Of a stretch of DNA of 36,392 nt, positions 8,287 through 16,912 are shown piece by piece. A program made the translations under genes and the position numbers. Each line of letters opens with the position of its first letter. Within the stretch, counting starts at the first letter, position 1. Where the stretch lies: positions 1-36,392 of the forward strand of contig NZ_JAEVHM010000041.1 of NCBI RefSeq assembly GCF_016802865.1. The letters are read 5' to 3'. The notes under the pieces are model-generated. The model made no database searches, was not told the DNA's origin, and saw only the letters and a list, made by a program, of their open reading frames with translations. This DNA comes from Micromonospora parastrephiae (GTDB lineage Bacteria > Actinomycetota > Actinomycetes > Mycobacteriales > Micromonosporaceae).

Positions 8287-9966
8287 TCAGCCGACGTCCC
8301 AGACCGGCTCCGGGGTTTCCACCACCTCGCTGTCGCCCCGGAACAGCACGAACCGGTCGAAGGAGCGGGTGAACCAGCGGTCGTGGGTGACCGCGATCAC
8401 CGTCCCCTCGAAGGCGTTCAGGCCCGCTTCGAGGGCTTCGGCGCTGGCCAGGTCGAGGTTGTCGGTGGGCTCGTCGAGCAGCAGCAGGGTCGCGCCGGAC
8501 AGCTCCAGCAGCAGCACCAGGAACCGGGCCTGCTGCCCGCCGGAGAGCGTGCCGAAGCGCTGGTCGCCCTGCGCGGCCAGCTCGTAGCGGCTGAGCACGC
8601 CCATCGCGGCGTGCCGGTCCATCCCGGTGCGGTGGTCGTCGCCCCGCCAGAGGATCTCGACGAGCGTCTTCGACATCAGCTCCGGCCGGTCGTGGGTCTG
8701 GGAGAAGTGCCCGGGGCGGACCCGGGCGCCCAGGCGGGCCCTGCCGTCGTGTGCCACCGGCGCGAGCGCGCCCGCCCCGTCGACCGGCCCGTTCGCCGGG
8801 TCGGGGTCGGTGCCGCCCCGGGCCAGCAGCCGCAGGAAGTGCGACTTGCCGGTGCCGTTGGCCCCGAGCACCGCGAGCCGGTCGCCGTACCAGATCTCCA
8901 GGTCGAAGGGGAACGTCAGGCCGTCCAGCTCCAGCTGTTCGCAGACGACCGCGCGCTTGCCGGTCCGCCCGCCGCTGAGGCGCATCCGGATGTCCTGGTC
9001 CTTCGGGGGTACGGGCGGCGGCCCGGCCTCCTCGAACTTGCGCAGCCGGGTCTGCGCGGCCTGGTACCGCGAGGCCAACCCGTCGTTGTACGCCGCCTTC
9101 TGCTTGTACATCAACATCAGCTCGCGCAGCTTCTGGTGCTCCTCGTCCCAGCGCCGGCGCAGCTCGTCGAGGCGGGCGTGCCGGGCGACCCGCGCGGAGT
9201 GCCAACTGGCGAAGCCGCCCGGGTGCACCCAGGCGCTGCCGCCCTCCACGGCGACCACCCGGTCGGCGGTCTGTGCCAGCAGCTCGCGGTCGTGCGAGAC
9301 GTAGAGCACCGACTTGGTCGACTCGCGCAGCCGCGCCTCCAACCAGCGTTTGCCGGGCACGTCGAGGAAGTTGTCCGGCTCGTCGAGCAGCAGCACCTCG
9401 TCCGGGCCGCGCAGCAGCAACTCCAGGGCGAAGCGCTTCTGCTGGCCGCCGGAGAGCGTCCGCACCGGACGGTCCCGGGCGGCGTCCCAGGGCAGGCCGA
9501 GCACGATGGTCGCGACGGTGTCGAAGAGCACCTCGGCGTCGTACCCGCCGACCTCACCCCAGGCGCCCAGGGCGTCCGCGTACGCCAGCTGGGCCTTGCC
9601 GGCGGTGGTGCTGTACTTGCCGCGGACCTCGGCAGCCCGCATGGCCGCCTCGGTCTGGCCGAGCCGCAGGCCGGCGTCGCGCAGCGCCGGCGGGGCCAGC
9701 GTCAGCGCCAGGTCTGCGAGCGTCGACTCGTCACCGATCATGCCGATGAACTGGCGCATCACGCCCAGCCCGCCGGCGCGCGCGACGACGCCGGTACGCA
9801 CCGGCAGGTCCCCGGCGACCATTCGCAGCAGCGTCGTCTTACCCGCGCCGTTCGGCCCGACCAGGGCGACCTTGGCGCCTTCGCCGACCCGGAACGACAC
9901 ATCGGCGAAGAGTTCCCGACCGTCGGGCAGGATGTGCCCGACCCCTGCCACGTCCACGTATCCCAC
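8287..9966 (-). CDS. ABC-F type ATPase (soluble, two ATP-binding cassettes)
   Basis: A 559-residue protein with two ABC ATPase domains and no membrane segment, joined by a charged helical linker of the ABC-F interdomain type. Cassette 1: Walker A GPNGAGKTT (37-45), signature LSGGQQKRFALELLL, Walker B LLLDEPDNFLD. Cassette 2: Walker A GANGTGKS, signature LSGGQQARFLVLLL, Walker B LLLDEPTDNLD. ABC-F proteins bind the ribosomal E site and act in translation or in resistance to ribosome-targeting antibiotics. Both cassettes differ from the usual DEPTNHLD, and the His is replaced, so this belongs to a divergent branch. The start is GTG 9966 (VGYVDVAGVGH). It is downstream of a methyltransferase gene on the same strand (40-nt gap). 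Function in resistance is possible but not shown. Confidence 0.88.
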   Translation of the reverse strand: MGYVDVAGVGHILPDGRELFADVSFRVGEGAKVALVGPNGAGKTTLLRMVAGDLPVRTGVVARAGGLGVMRQFIGMIGDESTLADLALTLAPPALRDAGLRLGQTEAAMRAAEVRGKYSTTAGKAQLAYADALGAWGEVGGYDAEVLFDTVATIVLGLPWDAARDRPVRTLSGGQQKRFALELLLRGPDEVLLLDEPDNFLDVPGKRWLEARLRESTKSVLYVSHDRELLAQTADRVVAVEGGSAWVHPGGFASWHSARVARHARLDELRRRWDEEHQKLRELMLMYKQKAAYNDGLASRYQAAQTRLRKFEEAGPPPVPPKDQDIRMRLSGGRTGKRAVVCEQLELDGLTFPFDLEIWYGDRLAVLGANGTGKSHFLRLLARGGTDPDPANGPVDGAGALAPVAHDGRARLGARVRPGHFSQTHDRPELMSKTLVEILWRGDDHRTGMDRHAAMGVLSRYELAAQGDQRFGTLSGGQQARFLVLLLELSGATLLLLDEPTDNLDLASAEALEAGLNAFEGTVIAVTHDRWFTRSFDRFVLFRGDSEVVETPEPVWDVG

Positions 9967-10006
9967 GCCGGGATCCTGCCTCAGGCGGCGGCGGGGGTAT
10001 ATCCAA

Positions 10007-10612
10007 TTACCGGGTGACCCGCAGCACCCGGAAGCCCTTCTGGCTGGCGTGCCGCTCGACCTGCCAGCCCTGCTCGGTGAGCCAGCGTTGCAGTGAGTCG
10101 CCGCCGAGATGCCGGGCGACCACCAGCCAGCCGACGCCGTCCGGTGCGAGCCGGGGCAGCCAGCGCAGCAGCAGCTCGTGCAGCTCTTCCTTGCCGATCC
10201 GGATCGGCGGGTTGGACCACAGCTCGGCGAACCGGAGGTCCGCCGGCACGTCGTCCGGGGCGCTCACCCGGACCCGGTCGCCGGCACCGATCCGGGCCGC
10301 GTTGGCGGCGGTGAGGTCGCGGGCGCGGGCGTTGACGTCGACGGCCCAGACGGTGCTCGCCGGTGCCACGTCGGCCAGTACGCAGGCGATCGGCCCGAAC
10401 CCGCAGCCGAGGTCGAGCAGGTCGCCGGTGGTGTGGGCGGTGGGCAGCTCGGCCTTGCGCAGCAGCACTGCGGTGCCCGGGTCGAGACGGCTGGCGGAGA
10501 AGACCCCGCCGGCCGAGGCGAGTCGGTAGTCGCGGTCGGCGACGGAGAACTCGACCTCGCGCGGCGGGGCGTCGCTGGCGGGTTGAGCGGTGAAGTAGTG
10601 GTCGCCGGTCAC
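10007..10612 (-). CDS. Class I SAM-dependent methyltransferase, RsmC/RlmG-like
   Basis: About 201 residues. It has the MTS (small-methyltransferase) layout: FSASRLDPGTAVLL, the SAM-binding glycine motif LLDLGCGFGPIA, an acidic ribose contact (WAVDVNARA), and the NPPIR motif (ELWSNPPIRIGKEEL) typical of rRNA guanine-N2 methyltransferases such as RsmC. Close relatives in Actinobacteria are single-domain proteins of this length. The start GTG 10612 (VTGDHYFTA) is preferred because homologs begin there; the frame is open to an ATG at 10666, which would add 18 poorly coding residues. It is probably first in a transcript with the ABC-F and reductase genes. The RNA target is unproven. Confidence 0.85.
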   Translation of the reverse strand: MTGDHYFTAQPASDAPPREVEFSVADRDYRLASAGGVFSASRLDPGTAVLLRKAELPTAHTTGDLLDLGCGFGPIACVLADVAPASTVWAVDVNARARDLTAANAARIGAGDRVRVSAPDDVPADLRFAELWSNPPIRIGKEELHELLLRWLPRLAPDGVGWLVVARHLGGDSLQRWLTEQGWQVERHASQKGFRVLRVTR

Positions 10613-10701
10613 GTCGGCAATTCTCGCACCGGCCTGGACCCGCCACGACACGGCCCACGCGCACATTTCCCGTTATTAGCCCCTAAAGGGACAATGGCTC
10701 C

Positions 10702-10715
10702 TACTCTAGGCGACA
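10702..10715 (+). promoter_or_regulatory. Possible -10 box for a leaderless transcript
   Basis: TACTCT at 10702-10707 matches TAnnnT and lies 7 nt before the ATG at 10715, so that ATG could be the first transcribed codon. The same hexamer is the -10 box proposed for rpsL. No good -35 box is visible, so this is tentative. Confidence 0.3.
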
Positions 10716-11781
10716 TGGTGTATCGGTACGAGTCCGATCAGGACGCTTTCGAGGAGTACCCGGAGCCCGGGTCCGACGTGGCCGCGCTCGACGGCCCGCC
10801 CCCGCCGGCCGGGCCCTCTCCCTCGCGCTTCCCCGCGCCGTCGCTGCCCAGGCCGAACCAGCTCGTCCTGCCATCGACGCAGCAGCCGTCGCAGCCGCCG
10901 CCGGCCCGTGCCGAGATCCCGCTCGCCGCACCCCGCGACCAGGTCTACACCTCGGCACAGCCGATCGAGCAGACCCCGCGGGGCGGCGGTGGCCGCCTCT
11001 GGCAGGTACTGATCGGCGGCGCAGCCGTCCTGGTCCTGCTCGCGCTCTGCGGCCTGGGCGCGGCCGCGCTGCTGTCGGAACGCGACAACAAGCAGCCGGA
11101 GACCAACCCGACGTACCAGCCGAACGTCGCCGCGTCCGCCCCCGCCGAACGGCAGGACCTCGACTCCCGGGACACCGACCAGGCCCCGCTCACCGCCAAG
11201 GAGGTCTTCCCCGGCAAGGAACTGAAGCTCTCCGACGGTCAGCCGGCCTACCAGGTGCTCAAGACACACTCCAGCGGCAGTTGCGCCGTCGCCGCCACCG
11301 GCGAGGTGCCGACATGCTGGTCCGGCTCGGCTGCAACCAGGTCGTACGGGCCACCCTGCGGACCCCCGACGGCGACCACCTGGTCACCGCCGGTCTGTTC
11401 AACCTCACCGACAAGGCCAGCGCGGAGCGGACCCGGGAGCGGATCCGCCAACTCCTCGACGAGCGGCAGGGCCGGTTCCGCGGCCTCACCGCCGGCACCG
11501 AAACCGACGTGCTGGGCACCGCCCCCGCCCGGGTCGGCTGGCAGGTACGCGGCCACTACCTGGCGTACGCGCTGGTGGTCCGCTCGGACGGCGCGGCCGT
11601 CAAGTCCGGCGACCCCAAGATCCGGGAGATCCTTTTCGACGTGATCGAGCTGCATCTCAGCAAGGGCGTGCTGCAGAGGCGCGCCGACGGCGGCACGGCC
11701 GGGCAACCGACGGCGGCGCCGACGGAGAGCAGCGGCACCCAGAACGGCGAGACCAGCGACGGCGAACTGCCCGGCGACTGA
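10715..11781 (+). pseudogene. One-TM actinobacterial protein of unknown function, apparent -1 frameshift
   Basis: The first frame (ATG 10715; in-frame ATG at 10694 possible) encodes an acidic start MVYRYESDQDAFEEYPEPGS, a Pro-rich cytoplasmic stretch, one membrane helix at about residues 95-118 (VLIGGAAVLVLLALCGLGAAALL) and an outer segment ending in LKTHSSGSCAVAATGEVP. From about 11310 the sensible protein continues in the next frame: MLVRLGCNQVVRATLRTPDG, then FNLTDKASAERTRERIRQLL, up to the stop at 11781. One base is missing near 11305-11313. With it restored the protein would be about 355 residues, anchored in the membrane with an extracytoplasmic C-terminal domain. The first frame runs on as nonsense to 11644. 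I do not recognise a named family. Sequencing error and true decay cannot be separated here. Confidence 0.75.
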
Positions 11782-11791
11782 CCCCCACGCT

Positions 11792-11812
11792 TGCGGGCGG
11801 ACCCGCCCCGCA
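11792..11812. terminator. Hairpin between convergent genes
   Basis: TGCGGGCGG and CGCCCCGCA pair with a one-base bulge around a short loop, directly between the stop at 11781 and the truA stop at 11821. It probably ends transcription from one or both sides; no T-run is present. Confidence 0.5.
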
Positions 11813-11820
11813 GGCGGCGG

Positions 11821-12651
11821 TCAGCCCTCGACGGGGACCCGCAGCCGGCGGGTCAGCTCGGCGCGACGGGCGTACTCGGCCGGGTCCTGCGGGTAGCCGA
11901 CCGCGACGAGGGTCAGCCCGTGCGCCGGCGCCACCGTCACCTCGCTGGACCGCTCCCGGTGGGTGAGCAGGCTACCTGGCCACCGCACCGGGCGGCGGCC
12001 GTCACCGGCGACCAGCATGGCCCCCACCAGGCTGCGCACCATGGCCTGGCAGAACGCGTCCGCCTGCACGGTGGCGACCAGGATGCCGTCCGGGTCCCGA
12101 CGCCAGTCCAGCCGCGTCACCTCGCGCAGCGTCGTCGCGTTCTCCTTGCGCCGGCAGTACGCGGCGAAGTCGTGCTCCCCGACCAGGCCGGCGGCCGCGG
12201 CGTTCAGCGCGGCCAGATCCAGCGGCCTCGGCCAGGCCAGCACCTCGTGTCGGCGCAGCGGTTCCGCGCCGAAGGGCGCGTCGGTCACCCGGTACTCGTA
12301 GCGCCGGAAGGTGGCCGAGAACCGGGCGTCGAACTCCGCCGGCACCTCGGTCATGGCCCGTACCCGCACGTCGGCGGGGAGCAGACGGGCCAGCCTGCGC
12401 AACAACCGTCCCTCGTGCTGTCGCCACACGTCGACGGGCAGGTCCAGGTGGCAGACCTGCCCGGTGGCGTGCACCCCCGCGTCGGTCCGGCCGGCCACGG
12501 TCAACCCGGTGACCGTACCGGCACCGAGGACCAGGGCCAGGGTCTCGACGAGCACCCCGGCGACGGTCCGCCGGGTCGGCTGGGGCGCCCAACCGGAGAA
12601 ACCTGCGCCGTCGTACGAGACGTCCAGCCGCAGCCGGATCCGCTCGTCCAC
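11821..12651 (-). CDS. truA: tRNA pseudouridine(38-40) synthase TruA
   Basis: TruA converts uridines 38-40 of the tRNA anticodon arm to pseudouridine. The 276-residue protein has the family start (RLRLDVSYDGAGFSGW), the catalytic aspartate in GRTDAGVHA, the FDARFSATFRRYEYRV block and the C-terminal FCQAMVRSLVGAMLVAG. GTG 12651 is chosen because a perfect AGGAGG lies 6 nt upstream (12658-12663); the longer open frame to 12684 would run through a hairpin. It follows rplQ by 66 nt, the usual end of the alpha operon in Actinobacteria, with a hairpin between them that may lower its expression. Confidence 0.95.
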   Translation of the reverse strand: MDERIRLRLDVSYDGAGFSGWAPQPTRRTVAGVLVETLALVLGAGTVTGLTVAGRTDAGVHATGQVCHLDLPVDVWRQHEGRLLRRLARLLPADVRVRAMTEVPAEFDARFSATFRRYEYRVTDAPFGAEPLRRHEVLAWPRPLDLAALNAAAAGLVGEHDFAAYCRRKENATTLREVTRLDWRRDPDGILVATVQADAFCQAMVRSLVGAMLVAGDGRRPVRWPGSLLTHRERSSEVTVAPAHGLTLVAVGYPQDPAEYARRAELTRRLRVPVEG

Positions 12652-12676
12652 CTCGTACCTCCTGTTACGGGTCGGG

Positions 12677-12702
12677 CCCGACACCCCGTGAGGGGTGCCG
12701 GG
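12677..12702 (-). terminator. Hairpin between rplQ and truA
   Basis: An 11-bp stem with one mismatch and a GTGA loop lies 15 nt after the rplQ stop on the transcribed strand. It is followed 14 nt later by the truA ribosome site. It looks like a terminator or attenuator at the end of the ribosomal part of the operon. Confidence 0.6.
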
Positions 12703-12717
12703 CGACGATGCCCGAGA

Positions 12718-13278
12718 TCAGGCCTTGTTCTCCTCGGTGGCGAGGTCGCTGTCCTCGCGTGCCTCGGCGGTGTCACCGGACGCCGACACCGGCGCCTCGG
12801 AGTCCTGGTCGGCCGGAGCCGACCGCGGGGCCTCGTCGGCCGGGGCGAGCGCCTCGACCTTGTCCTGCTGCGCGGCCTTGCGGGCGGCGGTCTTCTTGTT
12901 CACCTTCGGCTCGGCGACCTGAAGCTCCTCCACCAGCTCGATGATGGCCATCGGCGCGTTGTCACCCTTGCGCGGACCGGTCTTCACGATCCGGGTGTAA
13001 CCGCCGGGGCGGTTGGAGTACCGGGGCGCGATCTGGTCGAACAGGGCGTAGACCACGTCCTTGTCCTTGACGACGCCCAGCACCCGCCGCCGCGAGGCGA
13101 GGTCACCGCGCTTGGCCTTGGTGATGAGCTGCTCGGCCAGCGGACGCAGCCGCCGGGCCTTCGTCTCGGTGGTCTGGATCTTGCCGTGCTGGAACAGCGC
13201 GGTCGCCAGGTTGGCGAGCATCAGCCGCTCGTGCGAGGGGCTGCCGCCGAGGCGGGGGCCCTTGGTGGGCGTGGGCAT
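12718..13278 (-). CDS. rplQ: 50S ribosomal protein L17
   Basis: L17 is a large-subunit protein near the exit-tunnel side. The first about 118 residues are the normal domain ([43 protein letters not shown]). The remaining about 68 residues form a low-complexity Ala/Glu/Asp/Ser tail ([20 protein letters not shown]), as seen in many high-GC Actinobacteria. The total of 186 residues is well above the about 127 of E. coli. It lies 34 nt downstream of rpoA, as is standard. Confidence 0.98.
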   Translation of the reverse strand: MPTPTKGPRLGGSPSHERLMLANLATALFQHGKIQTTETKARRLRPLAEQLITKAKRGDLASRRRVLGVVKDKDVVYALFDQIAPRYSNRPGGYTRIVKTGPRKGDNAPMAIIELVEELQVAEPKVNKKTAARKAAQQDKVEALAPADEAPRSAPADQDSEAPVSASGDTAEAREDSDLATEENKA

Positions 13279-13312
13279 TTTTGGTGCTCCTCAGTTGTGG
13301 CGGCAGCGCGGA

Positions 13313-14335
13313 CTAGAGCTGCTCGGTCTCGCGGTAGTCGTCGGTGTCGTAGTCGGCCTCGCCGAAGGTGTCCACGACGTGCGCCGGGTCGAAGTTCGGA
13401 GCCGAGTCCTTCAGCCCCAGACCCATCCCGGCGAGCTTCATCTTGACCTCGTCGATCGACTTCTGACCGAAGTTGCGAATGTCGAGGAGGTCGGCCTCGG
13501 TACGCCCGATGAGCTCACCAACGGAGTTGATGCCCTCGCGCTTGAGGCAGTTGTAGGAGCGGACGGTGAGGTCCAGCTCCTCGATCGGCAGGGCGAGGTC
13601 CGCCGCCAGCTGGGCGTCCTGCGGGGACGGCCCGATGTCGATGCCCTCGGCGGTCTCGTCCAGCTCCCGAGCCAGACCGAACAGCTCCACCAGCGTCGAA
13701 CCGGCCGAGGCCAGCGCGGTACGCGGACCCATCGACGGCTTGGTCTCGACGTCGATGATCAACCGGTCGAAGTCGGTGCGCTGCTCGACACGGGTCGCCT
13801 CGACGCGGTAGGTCACCTTCAGCACCGGCGAGTAGATCGAGTCGACCGGGATCCGGCCGATCTCGGCGCCGGACTGCTTGTTCTGCGCAGCCGTCACGTA
13901 GCCCCGGCCCCGCTCGACGGTCAGCTCCATGTCGAGCCGGCCCTTGCCGTTGAGGGTCGCGAGCTTCAGGTCCGGGTTGTGCACGGAGACGCCGGCCGGG
14001 GGCTGGATGTCGCCCGCGGTCACGTCGCCCGGGCCCTGCTTGCGCAGGTACATGCTGACCGGCTCGTCGTGCTCGGAGCTGACGCACAGCTCCTTGATGT
14101 TCATGACGAGCTCGACCACGTCCTCCTTGACACCGGGGATCGTGGTGAACTCGTGCAGCACGCCGTCGATCTTGATCGAGGTGACGGCCGCACCCGGGAT
14201 CGACGACAGCAGCGTGCGCCGCAGCGAGTTGCCCAGGGTGTAGCCGAAGCCCGGCTCCAGCGGCTCGATGGCGAACCGCGACCGGGTCTCGTTGATCGAC
14301 TCCTCGGAGAGGGAGGGTCGCTGGCTGATGAGCAT
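13313..14335 (-). CDS. rpoA: DNA-directed RNA polymerase subunit alpha
   Basis: 340 residues. The N-terminal dimerisation domain starts [14 protein letters not shown] and contains [17 protein letters not shown], the site of core assembly. A flexible linker follows, then the C-terminal DNA- and activator-binding domain ([35 protein letters not shown]). The acidic tail [13 protein letters not shown] is an actinobacterial trait. It follows rpsD with a strong hairpin in the 99-nt gap, so its level relative to S4 may be set there. Confidence 0.99.
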   Translation of the reverse strand: MLISQRPSLSEESINETRSRFAIEPLEPGFGYTLGNSLRRTLLSSIPGAAVTSIKIDGVLHEFTTIPGVKEDVVELVMNIKELCVSSEHDEPVSMYLRKQGPGDVTAGDIQPPAGVSVHNPDLKLATLNGKGRLDMELTVERGRGYVTAAQNKQSGAEIGRIPVDSIYSPVLKVTYRVEATRVEQRTDFDRLIIDVETKPSMGPRTALASAGSTLVELFGLARELDETAEGIDIGPSPQDAQLAADLALPIEELDLTVRSYNCLKREGINSVGELIGRTEADLLDIRNFGQKSIDEVKMKLAGMGLGLKDSAPNFDPAHVVDTFGEADYDTDDYRETEQL

Positions 14336-14391
14336 GTTTTCTCTTCTCTTCCGGGACGCCCGCTATTTGACGTCCACGACACAAACTGTTC

Positions 14392-14421
14392 CGGTGGCCC
14401 GCCCCGGAGGGCGGGCCACCG
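14392..14421 (-). terminator. Perfect hairpin between rpsD and rpoA
   Basis: A 13-bp perfect GC stem (14392-14404 with 14409-14421) with a CGGA tetraloop begins 13 nt after the rpsD stop. It has the strength of an intrinsic terminator, but rpoA follows at once. Partial termination, or RNA processing and protection of the upstream mRNA, are the likely roles. Confidence 0.7.
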
Positions 14422-14434
14422 CAACGAGCTCCGA

Positions 14435-15061
14435 CTACTTGGAGTAGAGCTCGACGATCAGCTGCTCCTGGACCTGCGTGTCGATGACCTGCCGGGCCGG
14501 GAGGGAGTGCACGAGCACCTTCATCTGGCTCGGGATGGCCTCAAGCCACGCCGGAACCGTCTTCGAGCCGGCCTGGGCCTGCGCGACGATGAACGGGGTG
14601 AGCTCCTTGCTCTTGCCCCGAACCTCGATGATGTCGTGCTCCTTGACGCGGTACGACGGGATGTCGACCTTCTTGCCGTTCACCGTGAAGTGACCGTGCT
14701 TGACCAGCTGGCGGGCCATGTCCCGCGAGTGGGCGTAGCCGGCCCGGTAAACGACGTTGTCCAGCCGCGACTCGAGGATCTGCAGGAGGACCTCACCGGT
14801 CTTGGCCTGCTTGCCGACGGCTTCCTCGTAGTAACCGCGGAACTGCTTCTCCAGCACGCCGTAGACGCGGCGGGCCTTCTGCTTCTCACGGAGCTGGAGC
14901 AGGTACTCCGTCTCCTTGGTGCGGCCGCGGCCGTGCTGCCCGGGCGGGAACGGCCGGGACTCGAACGGGCACTTCGGACCATCGCACTTGCTGCCCTTGA
15001 GGAACAGCTTCATCTTCTCCCGCCGGCAACGGCGGCAGTCAGCACCGGTGTAACGAGCCAT
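14435..15061 (-). CDS. rpsD: 30S ribosomal protein S4 (zinc-binding form)
   Basis: S4 is a primary 16S rRNA-binding protein that starts small-subunit assembly and shapes the mRNA entry site. 208 residues. Cys9, Cys12, Cys26 and Cys31 form a zinc ribbon ([10 protein letters not shown] ... KCDGPKCPF), so this is the C+ type. The S4 RNA-binding domain follows ([39 protein letters not shown]) and it ends ELYSK. It lies 13 nt after rpsK. Confidence 0.99.
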   Translation of the reverse strand: MARYTGADCRRCRREKMKLFLKGSKCDGPKCPFESRPFPPGQHGRGRTKETEYLLQLREKQKARRVYGVLEKQFRGYYEEAVGKQAKTGEVLLQILESRLDNVVYRAGYAHSRDMARQLVKHGHFTVNGKKVDIPSYRVKEHDIIEVRGKSKELTPFIVAQAQAGSKTVPAWLEAIPSQMKVLVHSLPARQVIDTQVQEQLIVELYSK

Positions 15062-15074
15062 CTCTCTCTACCTC

Positions 15075-15482
15075 TCAGACCCGGCGACGCTTCGGCGGAC
15101 GGCACCCGTTGTGCGGCTGCGGGGTGACGTCGGCGATCTGCCCGACCTCGAGGCCCACGGCCTGCAGCGAACGGATGGCGGTCTCCCGGCCGGAGCCGGG
15201 GCCCTTGACGAACACGTCGACCTTGCGCATGCCGTGCTCCATGGCCCGACGCGCGGCGGCCTCGGCGGCCAGCTGAGCGGCGAACGGAGTCGACTTGCGG
15301 GAGCCCTTGAAGCCCACCTGGCCAGCGGAGGCCCAGGAGATGACCGCACCGGTCGGGTCCGTGATGGACACGATGGTGTTGTTGAACGTGCTCTTGATGT
15401 GCGCCTGCCCGTGGGCGACGTTCTTGCGTTCCTTGCGCCGGACCTTCTTGACGGCGGCTCCGGCACGAGCCTTCGGTGGCAT
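15075..15482 (-). CDS. rpsK: 30S ribosomal protein S11
   Basis: 135 residues. S11 sits on the platform of the 30S subunit and contacts the mRNA near the E site. It has the basic N-terminus ([20 protein letters not shown]), the conserved [20 protein letters not shown] and [10 protein letters not shown] blocks, and the basic C-terminus ([12 protein letters not shown]). It lies 87 nt after rpsM. Confidence 0.99.
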   Translation of the reverse strand: MPPKARAGAAVKKVRRKERKNVAHGQAHIKSTFNNTIVSITDPTGAVISWASAGQVGFKGSRKSTPFAAQLAAEAAARRAMEHGMRKVDVFVKGPGSGRETAIRSLQAVGLEVGQIADVTPQPHNGCRPPKRRRV

Positions 15483-15569
15483 AAGTCTGTGCGCTCCTAG
15501 TTGACTTTCCGGACTGGGTTGCGGCCTGGCCCGCCTCGGCGGCGACCGACCCCGTCATCCGGTTAAGAA

Positions 15570-15950
15570 CTACTTCTTGCCGGGCTTCTTCTTGCCGGCG
15601 ACGGTCCGCTTCGGGCCCTTGCGGGTCCGTGCGTTGGTCTTGGTCCGCTGGCCACGCACGGGCAGGCCCCGGCGGTGCCGGATGCCGGCGTAGCAGCCGA
15701 TCTCAACCTTGCGGCGGATGTCAGCGGCGACCTCGCGGCGCAGGTCGCCTTCAACCTTGTAGTTGCCCTCGATGTGGTCGCGGAGCTGCACGAGCTCCTC
15801 GTCCGTGAGGTCCCGAGCGCGCTTGTCCGGCGAGATGCCGGTGGCGGCGAGTGTCTCCAGGGCGCGGGTGCGACCGACCCCGAAGATGTAGGTGAGCGCG
15901 ATCTCCATCCGCTTCTCGCGGGGGAGATCCACGCCGACTAGACGTGCCAT
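15570..15950 (-). CDS. rpsM: 30S ribosomal protein S13
   Basis: 126 residues. S13 is in the 30S head and bridges to the 50S subunit and P-site tRNA. It shows [21 protein letters not shown], the helix-turn region [31 protein letters not shown] and a Lys-rich C-terminus ([13 protein letters not shown]). It is separated from rpmJ by an unusually long 268-nt gap with two hairpins, so its translation signal (GAGGAG upstream) may be reached by a separate or processed transcript. Confidence 0.99.
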   Translation of the reverse strand: MARLVGVDLPREKRMEIALTYIFGVGRTRALETLAATGISPDKRARDLTDEELVQLRDHIEGNYKVEGDLRREVAADIRRKVEIGCYAGIRHRRGLPVRGQRTKTNARTRKGPKRTVAGKKKPGKK

Positions 15951-16093
15951 GTGCGGGCGTACTCCTCGTGATGTGTGGCGGAGGTGTGGACCCGTCCCAC
16001 CCCGCTACCGGCCGTCCCGTCTTTCCGACGCTGTCAGCGCCGGCGACCGGGATCGGTCGCTGCCCGAGCGGGCCCCGGCCTCCGACCGGGGGT

Positions 16094-16134
16094 CAGCCAC
16101 GAAAGGAGTACGTCTCGCGTACCGCTCGTGGCTG
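16094..16134 (-). promoter_or_regulatory. Two-step hairpin in the rpmJ-rpsM gap, GTACG-CGAGA-CGTAC tip
   Basis: On the transcribed strand a perfect 9-bp outer stem CAGCCACGA/TCGTGGCTG (16126-16134 with 16094-16102) encloses a 5-bp inner hairpin GTACG/CGTAC with the pentaloop CGAGA. The internal loop between them holds a CTCCTT stretch. It lies about 145 nt before rpsM. The apical GTACGCGAGACGT is repeated in the hairpin before map. A leader control element or a processing site is possible; its function is inference. Confidence 0.6.
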
Positions 16135-16184
16135 GGACGAGCATGTGTGATGTGTGTGTCGCTGGGGATCTGCCCGGACCAACG

Positions 16185-16216
16185 CCACCCGGCCGGTGTT
16201 ACGGCCGGACGGGTGG
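16185..16216 (-). terminator. Hairpin directly after rpmJ
   Basis: CCACCC/GGGTGG and CGGCCG/CGGCCG stems pair with a small bulge around a TAACA-type loop, starting 3 nt after the rpmJ stop. It probably attenuates or ends the infA-rpmJ transcript. Confidence 0.55.
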
Positions 16217-16218
16217 AG

Positions 16219-16332
16219 TCAGCCCTGGCGCTGCTTGTGGCGCGGGTCGGTGCAGATGACCATGACCCGGCCGTGCCGGCGGATAACCCGGCACTTGTTG
16301 CAGATCCTCTTGACGCTCGGCTTGACCTTCAC
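16219..16332 (-). CDS. rpmJ: 50S ribosomal protein L36 (zinc-binding form)
   Basis: A 37-residue protein starting at GTG 16332, with TAAGG 5 nt upstream. The sequence begins [20 protein letters not shown] and ends [13 protein letters not shown]. Cys11, Cys14, Cys27 and His32 form the zinc site, so it is the C+ form. L36 is the smallest large-subunit protein and lies near the peptidyl-transferase region. It keeps the usual place between infA and rpsM. Confidence 0.97.
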   Translation of the reverse strand: MKVKPSVKRICNKCRVIRRHGRVMVICTDPRHKQRQG

Positions 16333-16423
16333 GGTTGCCTTACTTCCCATCTGGCCCGGCGACGCGGGGTACGCGAGACCGGACGTCGAACACGGACACG
16401 GGACTTCCCGGCCGTCGTCAGGA

Positions 16424-16645
16424 CTACTTGTAGCGGTAGACGATGCGCCCGCGGGTCAGGTCGTACGGCGAGAGTTCGACGACGACCCGGTCCTCCGGAA
16501 GGATGCGGATGTAGTGCTGCCGCATCTTCCCACTGATGTGAGCCAGCACCTTGTGGCCGTTCGCGAGCTCCACCCGGAACATAGCGTTCGGCAGGGGCTC
16601 GATGACCCGACCCTCGATCTCAATGGCTCCGTCTTTTTTCGGCAT
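16424..16645 (-). CDS. infA: Translation initiation factor IF-1
   Basis: A 73-residue single OB-fold (S1-type) protein that binds the 30S A site during initiation. It shows [40 protein letters not shown] and the end [12 protein letters not shown], at the normal family length. ATG 16645 is preceded closely by GGAGG. The 267 nt upstream, before the DUF1707 gene, hold a promoter candidate, so infA-rpmJ probably start a new transcript. Confidence 0.99.
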   Translation of the reverse strand: MPKKDGAIEIEGRVIEPLPNAMFRVELANGHKVLAHISGKMRQHYIRILPEDRVVVELSPYDLTRGRIVYRYK

Positions 16646-16799
16646 GTCCTCCGCTGTCCTGACGTCGATTGCTCCGGGCGGCCCACAACGTCTTACACGG
16701 GAAACTGACCTTGATCAGAAGCCCGCGCCAGCCGCGGCTCCAGGACCCACCGAAGCGCAGGGCGGGCATGCTGGAGTGGACGCTGTGCGCCGATCAGAA

Positions 16800-16829
16800 A
16801 GTGTACGCCCGCCTGCGGGCGGTCGCCAA
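16800..16829 (-). promoter_or_regulatory. Probable infA promoter with a palindromic spacer
   Basis: On the minus strand a -35 box TTGGCG (16824-16829), an 18-nt spacer and a -10 box TACACT (16800-16805) predict a start near 16793 and a leader of about 148 nt. The spacer contains a perfect inverted repeat CGCCCGC-nn-GCGGGCG (16806-16821), which could be an operator. The remaining part of the 16646-16912 gap shows no gene. Confidence 0.5.
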
Positions 16830-16912
16830 ACCGGCCACCCACCGTGCCGCCGTGGCGGCCGCCGATCCCCCGTCCGGGTGCCCGATGATCTTCCCAGGCA
16901 GCCCGACGGCCA

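Noticed and set aside
7687..10017. 776-codon plus-strand frame across the reductase and ABC-F genes
   Set aside because: Antisense shadow of two genes with complete catalytic motifs.
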